Below are positions 1 through 5,905 of a stretch of DNA of 7,371 bases, piece after piece. Source of the DNA: Clostridia bacterium (GTDB lineage Bacteria; Bacillota; Clostridia; RGIG6154); NCBI GenBank assembly GCA_017622395.1, contig JAGARF010000080.1, positions 1 to 7,371 of the forward strand. Direction: 5' to 3'. Both the position numbers and the translations under genes were made by a program. The notes under the pieces are model-generated. The model saw only the letters and a program-made list of their open reading frames with translations, searched no databases and was not told the origin of the DNA. Position 1 is the stretch's first letter; the number at the start of each line of letters is the position of its first letter.

Positions 1-735
1 ACTAACCGAGTTCAGAAATTCAATGACTGCAGAACAAAAGATGTCAGCAGAAGAGAATTATACATCGTGGAAGGTGACTCCGCTCTCGGTTCATGTAAGC
101 TTGCCCGTGATGCTGAATTTCAGGCTATTATTCCTGTAAGAGGTAAAATCCTTAATTGCTTAAAAGCTGACTATAACAAAATTTTCGCAAGTGAAATTAT
201 AACAGACCTTATTAAGGTTTTAGGTTGTGGTGTTGAGGTGCAAACCAAGGCAATTAAAGATCTCTCTACCTTTGATATAAACAATCTTCGCTGGAGCAAA
301 ATCATAATTTGTACCGATGCCGATGTTGACGGATTTCAGATAAGAACTCTTATCTTAACAATGATATATTCATTGATGCCAACTTTAATTAAAGAGGGTA
401 AAGTGTTTATTGCCGAATCACCATTGTTTGAAATTAATACAAAAAAACAGACTTATTTTGCATACAATGAAGCTGAAAAAGTTGAAATACTTGCAAAAAT
501 AGGTGATGAAAAGTATGATCTGCAGCGTTCTAAAGGTCTTGGTGAAAACCAACCTGATATGATGAGGCTTACGACTATGGCACCTGAAACAAGAAGACTT
601 ATAAAAGTTATGCCGCAGGATGAGGAAATAACAAAACAGATGTTTGAGCTTCTTCTTGGCGATAATTTAGAGGGAAGAAAAGAACATATTGAAAACTTCG
701 GTTCAAAATATCTTGAGCTTGCGGATATTTCTTAA
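1..735 (+). CDS. Type IIA DNA topoisomerase subunit B (GyrB/ParE family), 3' part
   Basis: This is the C-terminal 244 residues of the ATPase/TOPRIM subunit of a type IIA topoisomerase, which with the next gene product would form a B2A2 enzyme that passes one duplex through another. The frame is open from base 1, so the gene enters from the left; the GTG at 67 is an internal Val codon of YIVEGDSA, not a start. Visible parts are the TOPRIM motif EGDSA (residues 24-28, metal-binding Glu24), IIPVRGKILN, the Asp triad TDADVDG (Asp106, 108, 110) and the KGLGE segment near residue 178, followed by the usual short tail. The GHKL ATPase and transducer domains lie outside the window. EGDSA is followed by LGSCKLARD where most gyrases have GGSAKQGRD, and DADVDG is followed by FQIR instead of SHIR, so this is a divergent branch. 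Family membership is certain; gyrase versus topoisomerase IV is inferred from the partner, which has no GyrA box. Confidence 0.93.
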   Translation, partial: TNRVQKFNDCRTKDVSRRELYIVEGDSALGSCKLARDAEFQAIIPVRGKILNCLKADYNKIFASEIITDLIKVLGCGVEVQTKAIKDLSTFDINNLRWSKIIICTDADVDGFQIRTLILTMIYSLMPTLIKEGKVFIAESPLFEINTKKQTYFAYNEAEKVEILAKIGDEKYDLQRSKGLGENQPDMMRLTTMAPETRRLIKVMPQDEEITKQMFELLLGDNLEGRKEHIENFGSKYLELADIS

Positions 736-751
736 GGAAGGGGGAGAATAA

Positions 752-2947
752 ATGAATTTCACAGAACAAAAAATTGCTGAAACACTTGAAACTAATTATA
801 TGCCATATGCTATGAGTGTTATTGTATCAAGAGCAATCCCTGAAATAGACGGATTTAAGCCTGCACACAGAAAGCTTTTATATACAATGTATAAAATGGG
901 TCTTATAAACGGAAAGCTTATCAAATCTGCAAATATAGTTGGACAAACTATGAAATTAAATCCCCACGGCGACGGTGCAATCTATGAAACAATGGTAAGA
1001 CTTACCGAGGGAAACGCTTCACTTTTGCATCCCTTAGTTGAATCAAAAGGTAACTTTGGTAAACATTATTCAAGAAATATGGCATATGCTGCATCAAGAT
1101 ATACAGAAGCAAAGCTTGGAAGTATATGTAAAGAACTCTTTGATAATATAGACAAAGATGCTGTTGATTTTCAGGACAACTACGATGCAACAATGAAAGA
1201 GCCAACACTTTTACCTGTTACTTTCCCCAATATTCTTGTAAATCCTAACGAGGGTATTGCTGTTGGTATGGCAAGTAAAATCTGCAGTTTTAACTTAAGA
1301 GAAATATGTGATACAACTATAGCACTGCTTCGTGACGAAAACCACGATATTTTAACCACCTTAAAAGCACCTGATTTCCCGGGCGGAGCTCAGTTGCTTT
1401 ATGATGAAGATGCATTAAGAGAAATCTACAAAACGGGAAAAGGCAGTTTTAAACTGAGAAGTAAATATAATTTTGATAAAAAGAACGGTATTATTGAAGT
1501 TACCGAAATTCCATATTCAACAAATGTTGAGGCGATAATTGATAAAATTGTTGAGGGAATTAAAGGCGGTAAATATAAAGAAATTACTGATGTAAGAGAC
1601 GAAACAGACATTCACGGTCTCAAAATTGCTATAGATGTTAAGCGTTCAACTGATGTTGATAAGCTTATGATGATTTTATTTAAAAACACCACACTTCAGG
1701 ATACTTTTTCCTGCAATTTCAATATTTTGGTTAACAGTGTACCTAAAGTAATGGGTGTAAGGGAAATTCTCCTTGAATGGATCAAATTCAGAATGCAATG
1801 TGTTAAAAGAACTCTTGCTTTTGATTTAAAAAAGAAACAGGACAGACTTCATCTCTTAAGAGGTCTTGAAAAAATTCTTCTTGATATTGATAAAGCCATT
1901 GAAATCATCAGAAAAACCGAAAAAGATGCAGATGTTATACCTGCACTTTGCAAAGGCTTTGGTATCGATGAAATTCAGGCGGGCTTTGTTGCAGAAATTA
2001 AACTTAGAAATTTAAACAAAGAATATATTCTTAAAAATATCAGCGAAATTGCAGATATAGAAAGAGAAATAGAAGAAATAACTATGACGCTTGAAAGTGA
2101 CCGCAGAATTAAAAGAGTTATTTCAAAAGAACTAGAAACTATCAGCAAAAAATATGGAAAAGACAGAGAAACAGAAATTATAACTGAATATGAACAAACA
2201 TCGACTGTCGCATCTGACAAATTTGTTGAAAGCTATCCTTTAAGAATGTTCTTAACCGAACAGGGTTATATTAAGAAAATTTCTCACGCATCACTTAATG
2301 CGTCGTTAAGAGTTGCAGGTGAACAGAAATTCAAGGAAGATGACAGACTTCTTCAGGAATTTGATGCTGACAATAAGGATGACTTACTGTTATTTACAAA
2401 TAAATGTAATGTATACAAGCTTAAAATTAACGACATCCCCGATACTAAAGCAAGTCAGCTTGGTGAATATTTTGCAAACCTTGTTGATATCGAAGAAGGG
2501 GAGAGAGTTAAGTGTATTGTTGCAACATCTGATTATAAGGGTTATATGATGTTCGGCTATACTGACGGCAGAGTTTGCAAAGTACCATTATTATCATACG
2601 AAACAAAAACAAATAGAAAGATGCTTCAGAAGGCATATTCTGCTCATTCTCCGCTTATAAATGCTGTTCATATTTTTGAGGACTGTGATTTTGTTGCATA
2701 CGGTAGTAATGATAAGATTATGGTATTTAACTCCGTAATGGTGCCTGAAAAAACTACTAGAAGTTCGCAAGGTGTTAAAACCTTTAACCCTGGCAAGAGA
2801 GGCACTATGATTGATTTTAAGACCTATGAAGCTTCAGGACTTACTGATTCAAAAGGATACAGAGCACGAAATCTGCCTGCTGCAGGAAGTAAAGTTCTTA
2901 CCATAAAAGATAAAGGTATGGAACAAATTTCACTTATTGACGAATAA
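752..2947 (+). CDS. Type IIA DNA topoisomerase subunit A (ParC/GyrA family)
   Basis: Breakage-reunion subunit of 731 residues, shorter than typical GyrA (about 800-870) and close to ParC. A very purine-rich ribosome binding site (736-746) precedes the ATG, and the gene lies 16 bases after the B subunit, so the two are co-transcribed. Visible features are the winged-helix region with PHGD (71-74), the catalytic Arg116-Tyr117 in AASRYTE that forms the phosphotyrosine link to DNA, GIAVGM with the intercalating Ile169, the tower domain, a helical coiled-coil stretch (about 350-470) ending the core, and a C-terminal beta-pinwheel of roughly four or five blades (about 495-731). No QRRGGKG GyrA box is present; the first blade has SLRVAGEQKF near that position. 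This argues for decatenation/relaxation rather than negative supercoiling, which is inference. The residue matching E. coli GyrA Ser83 is Gly75, the one matching Asp87 is Glu79, and there are three extra residues just before PHGD. Confidence 0.94.
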   Translation: MNFTEQKIAETLETNYMPYAMSVIVSRAIPEIDGFKPAHRKLLYTMYKMGLINGKLIKSANIVGQTMKLNPHGDGAIYETMVRLTEGNASLLHPLVESKGNFGKHYSRNMAYAASRYTEAKLGSICKELFDNIDKDAVDFQDNYDATMKEPTLLPVTFPNILVNPNEGIAVGMASKICSFNLREICDTTIALLRDENHDILTTLKAPDFPGGAQLLYDEDALREIYKTGKGSFKLRSKYNFDKKNGIIEVTEIPYSTNVEAIIDKIVEGIKGGKYKEITDVRDETDIHGLKIAIDVKRSTDVDKLMMILFKNTTLQDTFSCNFNILVNSVPKVMGVREILLEWIKFRMQCVKRTLAFDLKKKQDRLHLLRGLEKILLDIDKAIEIIRKTEKDADVIPALCKGFGIDEIQAGFVAEIKLRNLNKEYILKNISEIADIEREIEEITMTLESDRRIKRVISKELETISKKYGKDRETEIITEYEQTSTVASDKFVESYPLRMFLTEQGYIKKISHASLNASLRVAGEQKFKEDDRLLQEFDADNKDDLLLFTNKCNVYKLKINDIPDTKASQLGEYFANLVDIEEGERVKCIVATSDYKGYMMFGYTDGRVCKVPLLSYETKTNRKMLQKAYSAHSPLINAVHIFEDCDFVAYGSNDKIMVFNSVMVPEKTTRSSQGVKTFNPGKRGTMIDFKTYEASGLTDSKGYRARNLPAAGSKVLTIKDKGMEQISLIDE

Positions 2948-2949
2948 CT

Positions 2950-2975
2950 TTAACCCCGCCATATAGCGGGGTTAA
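2950..2975 (+). terminator. Hairpin between topoisomerase subunit A and sfsA
   Basis: A perfect 10-bp inverted repeat, TTAACCCCGC (2950-2959) and GCGGGGTTAA (2966-2975), encloses a 6-base loop and starts two bases after the stop codon. The GC-rich centre is typical of an intrinsic terminator, but what follows (TTAATTATC) is a poor U-tract. It probably terminates partially or protects the mRNA 3' end, with some read-through into sfsA, for which I see no strong promoter of its own. Confidence 0.7.
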
Positions 2976-2989
2976 TTATCGAGGTTAAA

Positions 2990-3676
2990 ATGATTTATGA
3001 AAACATAGTAAAAGGAACATTTATATCAAGACCAAACCGTTTTATTGCATATGTTCTTATTGATGGTAAAGAAGAAATCTGCCATGTAAAAAACACAGGC
3101 AGATGTAAAGAATTACTGTATGAAGGTGCAGAAGTATATCTGCAAAAAGCATCTTCTGAATTAAGAAAAACGAAATATGACCTTATCTCAGTTAAAAAAG
3201 GTAATAAATTAATAAATATAGATAGTCAGGCTCCTAACAAAGTGTTTTATGAATGGGTCAAATACAGCGGTTATTTCAAAGGCATAAAGTATATAAAACC
3301 TGAAACCAAGTATTTAAACTCAAGATTTGACTGCTATATAGAAACAGCTGACAAAAAAATATTTATAGAAGTAAAAGGTGTTACTCTTGAAAAGGACGGG
3401 GTTGTAATGTTTCCTGATGCTCCAACGGAAAGGGGAGTAAAACACATCAACGAACTATGTCAAGCTGTTAGAGACGGATATGATGCATATATATTTTTCG
3501 TTATACAAATGAAAGATGTTAAATTTTTTACTCCAAACAGAAATACACATCCTGAATTTGCTGATGCACTTATAGAGGCGGAAAAACAAGGTGTTAAAAT
3601 TAAATGTTTAAATTGCATCGTAACTGAAAACAGCCTTAAAATAGATAATTTCATAAAATATGAGCCATCAATTTAG
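2990..3676 (+). CDS. sfsA: SfsA family DNA-binding/nuclease-like protein
   Basis: SfsA of 228 residues, close to the 234 of the E. coli protein (sugar fermentation stimulation protein A), so it looks complete. The N-terminal part (about 1-80) matches the OB-fold-like DNA-binding domain and carries HVKNTGRCKELL (32-43; family pattern HVPNTGRM). The C-terminal part has SRFD (111-114), EVKGVTL (127-133) and the signature FPDAPTERGVKH (141-152). Asp114, Glu127 and Lys129 fit the PD-(D/E)XK nuclease-like site seen in SfsA structures. The family was named for an effect on maltose genes in E. coli; its real role in Bacillota is unclear, and nuclease activity here is inference. The ATG is supported by GAGG at 2981-2984, five bases upstream. 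It follows the topoisomerase genes by 42 bases across a hairpin. Its last codons form the 5' arm of the next terminator. Confidence 0.93.
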   Translation: MIYENIVKGTFISRPNRFIAYVLIDGKEEICHVKNTGRCKELLYEGAEVYLQKASSELRKTKYDLISVKKGNKLINIDSQAPNKVFYEWVKYSGYFKGIKYIKPETKYLNSRFDCYIETADKKIFIEVKGVTLEKDGVVMFPDAPTERGVKHINELCQAVRDGYDAYIFFVIQMKDVKFFTPNRNTHPEFADALIEAEKQGVKIKCLNCIVTENSLKIDNFIKYEPSI

Positions 3677-3684
3677 ATGGCTCA
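3661..3684. terminator. Bidirectional terminator between convergent sfsA and the pfoR-like gene
   Basis: A perfect 9-bp inverted repeat, TGAGCCATC (3661-3669) and GATGGCTCA (3676-3684), has a 6-base loop. On the plus strand it is followed by CGATTTTAAAT, and on the minus strand by TATTTTATG, so both directions have a T-rich tail. It sits between two convergent genes only 13 bases apart. The sfsA TAG stop (3674-3676) lies at the loop/3'-arm boundary, so the terminator is partly coding. Confidence 0.8.
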
Positions 3685-3689
3685 CGATT

Positions 3690-4751
3690 TTAAATATCAA
3701 GTTTTAAATCATTTTCTTTAATCCAGCCGATTTTTCTTAATATCTCGCTGAAAATCACTGTAATAACAGCAGGTAAAATAAATGATATCATAACAAGTCC
3801 AAACCAATCCATTGCAGTTATGGCAACCTTTGCTCCGTTTGCTATATCATTTATCCATCCTGTATAAACACCAATTTGTCCAACTAGACCACATGTTCCC
3901 ATACCTGATGAAATTGCTGCGCCATTCATTTCAAGCTTGAAAATACAGGTTGAGATAGGTCCGCAAATTGCAGATGAAAGAATAGTAGGTATCCATATTT
4001 TTGGGTTTTTAACTATGTTACCCATTTGAAGCATACTTGTTCCAATGCCTTGTGCAAATAATCCGCCTACTTTATTTTCTTTATAGCTCATAACCGCAAA
4101 GCCAACCATCTGACAGCAGCAACCGGCAAGTGCCGCACCACCTGCAAGACCTGTTAAGCTGAGAGCCGCACATATTGCTGCAGAGCTGATAGGAAGGGTT
4201 AATGCAATACCAATTACAACAGAAACAATAATACCCATTATAAACGGTTCTTGAACAGTTGCCCACATAATAGCTTTACCAACTGCACTTGCTACCTGTC
4301 CTATGTACGGTGCCACATATATAGAAAGCAGAGAGCCGACTAAAATTGTAACAAGAGGTGTTACGAGAATATCAACTTTTGTTTCTTTGCTTACAAGTTT
4401 ACCAAATTCAGCAGCAATTATTGCAATAAATAATACTGCCAAAGGTCCGCCGGCACCTCCCAAAGTATCAGCAGCATAACCAACAGTTGCTAAAGAAAAC
4501 AAAACAAGTGCCGGTGCTTTTAATGCATAACCGATTGCAACAGCCATTGCTGCACCTTTAACAGAAGAAGCGTATCCGCCAATCTGATTAAGTATAGGCA
4601 TTGATAACTGAGTACCTAATGTGTTAAGAATTGTACCGATAAGTAATGATGCAAACAAACCCTGAGCCATTGCACTCATTGCGTCAATTCCATATGCCTT
4701 GAGAGAAATGTTAATTTGCTTTTTTTGTAAGAAATTTTTGATTTTATTCAC
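3690..4751 (-). CDS. pfoR: PfoR-family membrane protein (PTS EIIC-like)
   Basis: Hydrophobic integral membrane protein of 353 residues with about nine or ten likely membrane segments and many Gly/Ala. It matches the PfoR / PTS_EIIC_2 family (COG3641-type). PfoR was once proposed to regulate perfringolysin in Clostridium perfringens, a role later doubted; the transported solute is unknown. Recognisable stretches are the N-terminal amphipathic helix leading into AMSAMAQGLFASLLIG, VQEPFIMGIIVS (around 166-177), a Cys triplet in AGCCCQMVGFA (Cys211-213), and GMGTCGLVGQIGVYTGW (about 284-299). No EIIA or EIIB gene is adjacent, and no cytoplasmic EIIB domain is fused, so phosphotransfer-coupled transport is not shown. 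I chose the GTG at 4751 because AAAGGAG (4766-4760) lies 8 bases upstream; an in-frame GTG at 4760 would add three residues but overlaps that site. Transcribed divergently from the hydrolase operon from a consensus promoter. Confidence 0.88.
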   Translation of the reverse strand: MNKIKNFLQKKQINISLKAYGIDAMSAMAQGLFASLLIGTILNTLGTQLSMPILNQIGGYASSVKGAAMAVAIGYALKAPALVLFSLATVGYAADTLGGAGGPLAVLFIAIIAAEFGKLVSKETKVDILVTPLVTILVGSLLSIYVAPYIGQVASAVGKAIMWATVQEPFIMGIIVSVVIGIALTLPISSAAICAALSLTGLAGGAALAGCCCQMVGFAVMSYKENKVGGLFAQGIGTSMLQMGNIVKNPKIWIPTILSSAICGPISTCIFKLEMNGAAISSGMGTCGLVGQIGVYTGWINDIANGAKVAITAMDWFGLVMISFILPAVITVIFSEILRKIGWIKENDLKLDI

Positions 4752-4759
4752 ATTTATCA

Positions 4760-4766
4760 CTCCTTT
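4760..4766 (-). promoter_or_regulatory. Ribosome binding site deciding the pfoR-like start
   Basis: On the minus strand AAAGGAG occupies 4766 to 4760, with 8 bases to the GTG at 4751-4749. The alternative GTG at 4760-4758 begins with the last G of this site and so cannot use it. An ATG between the two is out of frame and runs straight into TGA. Confidence 0.75.
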
Positions 4767-4774
4767 GATAAGGA

Positions 4775-4803
4775 ATTATACAACTGTATTTAAAATTTGT
4801 CAA
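4775..4803 (-). promoter_or_regulatory. Perfect-consensus sigma-A promoter of the pfoR-like gene
   Basis: Read on the minus strand: -35 TTGACA (4803-4798), a 17-base spacer and -10 TATAAT (4780-4775). Both hexamers match the consensus exactly at the optimal spacing. Transcription should begin near 4768, giving a leader of about 17 bases with the ribosome binding site inside it. A housekeeping promoter this strong suggests high basal expression or repression by a bound protein. Confidence 0.88.
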
Positions 4804-4809
4804 ATAATA

Positions 4810-4838
4810 TTGAAAAATTAGTTAAAAGTTGTTATAAT
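4810..4838 (+). promoter_or_regulatory. Sigma-A promoter of the hydrolase-DUF3006-desulfurase-thiI operon
   Basis: -35 TTGAAA (4810-4815), a 17-base spacer and -10 TATAAT (4833-4838): 11 of 12 consensus bases at ideal spacing. The expected start site is about 4844-4846, only about 10 bases before the ATG at 4855 and coinciding with the ribosome binding site. It is the only clear promoter seen for the four plus-strand genes that follow. Confidence 0.85.
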
Positions 4839-4854
4839 ATCCAAGAGGTGTGAA

Positions 4855-5715
4855 ATGAAAATCAAATCAATTAAAAGCTTATTAATCCTTGCTGTTGTAT
4901 TTGTAGTTGCGTTTATAATAAATCACGGCACGGCAATGTTTAACCCTGTTGAAAAAATTGATGGGTTTGAAATACATTACATAGATGTAGGACAGGCTGA
5001 TGCCACGGCTGTTTTCTTACCTGATGGTAAAACAATGCTTATTGACGGTGGTAACAGCGGAGATGGCATTATCATTAAAAAGCATCTGAAAAGATATGGA
5101 ATAAAAAGAATTGATTACATAGTATCAACCCATCCTCATGAAGATCACATTGGTGGCTTATCATATGTTATAAACAACTTTGATATAGGCGAAATCTATA
5201 TGCCTAAGGTTTCATATGATTCTGCTATATATACTCAGCTTTTGGAAACTATAAGCTCATATGGATATACGATAAATTCTGCCAAAAAAGGAGTATGTAT
5301 AACCGAAAATGATGAGTATAAAGCAGAAATCCTCTCGCCAATACGTGATGAATATGATGATATGAACCATTACAGTGTCATAATGAAGCTTACTTATAAA
5401 AATACCTCATATTTGTTTACGGGTGACGCAGAAGTTGTCAATGAAAAAGATTTATCCGGTGATATTTCTGCTGATGTTTTAAAAGTTGGGCATCACGGCT
5501 CAGATACATCTTCCTCAGAAGACTTTTTGGACAGAGTGAACCCTGAAATTGCAGTAATCCATGTAGGTAAAAACAACAGTTATAATCATCCACACAATGT
5601 TGTTATAAAAAGACTTAATGAAAGAAACATAAAAATATTAAGAACTGATATGGACGGGACAATAATAATTAAGTCTGATGGTATAAACATAACATACGAA
5701 GGAGCAAGAAAATGA
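4855..5715 (+). CDS. ComEC/Rec2-like metallo-beta-lactamase-fold hydrolase, membrane-anchored
   Basis: Stand-alone protein of 286 residues resembling the C-terminal metallo-beta-lactamase domain of the competence protein ComEC, without the ComEC channel. Residues 8-22 form one hydrophobic segment after a lysine-rich start (MKIKSIK), so it is a membrane anchor or uncleaved signal that would place the enzyme outside; no lipobox is seen. The fold shows HYIDVGQADA (41-50), LIDGG (62-66), the metal-binding HPHEDH (His93, His95, Asp97, His98), FTGD (Asp191), GHHGS (His213, His214) and a C-terminal HPH (245-247). All expected ligands are present, so it is probably active. In ComEC this domain is implicated in nuclease processing of incoming DNA; here a nucleic acid or phosphodiester substrate is inference. 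Start ATG follows AGAGGTG (4844-4850). It is first in an operon and overlaps the next gene by 4 bases. Confidence 0.9.
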   Translation: MKIKSIKSLLILAVVFVVAFIINHGTAMFNPVEKIDGFEIHYIDVGQADATAVFLPDGKTMLIDGGNSGDGIIIKKHLKRYGIKRIDYIVSTHPHEDHIGGLSYVINNFDIGEIYMPKVSYDSAIYTQLLETISSYGYTINSAKKGVCITENDEYKAEILSPIRDEYDDMNHYSVIMKLTYKNTSYLFTGDAEVVNEKDLSGDISADVLKVGHHGSDTSSSEDFLDRVNPEIAVIHVGKNNSYNHPHNVVIKRLNERNIKILRTDMDGTIIIKSDGINITYEGARK

Positions 5716-5897
5716 TTTTTTATCTTGACAGGATAGAAGCAGATATGTGCGTTTTTATATGCGAAGGCAAAACAATAAATATACCAAAGTCACTTATTCC
5801 GGATTGCAGAGAAGGGGACAAGTATGAGTTTATTAAAAGCACAGACGCAACCAACCTAACAAAAAATGAAGAACTTGTAAAAAAACTTTTTAAATAG
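5712..5897 (+). CDS. DUF3006-family small protein
   Basis: Small protein of 61 residues fitting DUF3006: it begins FYLDRIEADMCVFICEGK, then NIPKSLIPDCREGDKY, with a lysine-rich C-terminal helix. The pattern of short beta strands suggests a small barrel; no catalytic residues, signal peptide or membrane segment are seen, so it should stay in the cytoplasm. Function is unknown. Its ATG overlaps the preceding stop (ATGA, 5712-5715) and GAAGGAG lies at 5698-5704 inside the upstream gene, so translation is coupled to the hydrolase. DUF3006 genes are repeatedly found beside ComEC-like hydrolases in Bacillota, so a functional link is likely but its nature is not known. Two Cys residues (13 and 17) form an in-protein CxxxC spacing, probably coincidental. 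Confidence 0.82.
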   Translation: MIFYLDRIEADMCVFICEGKTINIPKSLIPDCREGDKYEFIKSTDATNLTKNEELVKKLFK

Positions 5898-5905
5898 GTG
5901 ATAAT

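Noticed and set aside
67..69. GTG as start of a 222-residue protein
   Set aside because: It is an internal Val in the conserved YIVEGDSA motif, and the same frame is open and homologous back to base 1.
1975..2220. Minus-strand hydrophobic 81-codon open frame, and similar ones at 1002-1208 and 1426-1611
   Set aside because: Antisense shadows of the topoisomerase gene; the hydrophobicity comes from reverse-complemented Lys/Glu codons.
2313..2549. Plus-strand 78-codon open frame
   Set aside because: It lies wholly inside the topoisomerase A subunit in another frame, with no ribosome binding site and no recognisable family.
2937..2967. Possible sfsA promoter with TTGACG at 2937-2942
   Set aside because: The bases 17-19 downstream (CATATA or TATAGC) match the -10 poorly and lie in the hairpin loop.
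3460..3654. Minus-strand 64-codon frame in sfsA
   Set aside because: Antisense to the conserved end of SfsA; no supporting signals.
4081..4266. Cys-rich 61-codon minus-strand frame
   Set aside because: It is a shifted frame inside the pfoR-like gene; Ala/Gly codons read out of frame give the Cys.
4752..4854. Riboswitch or attenuator in the divergent region
   Set aside because: The promoter positions leave leaders of only about 17 and 10 bases, too short for either.
4855..5715. Calling the hydrolase ComEC itself or a beta-lactamase
   Set aside because: It lacks the ComEC channel and N-terminal domain, and its DVGQADA, FTGD and GHHGS motifs are those of the ComEC-like hydrolase branch, not of antibiotic-degrading enzymes.
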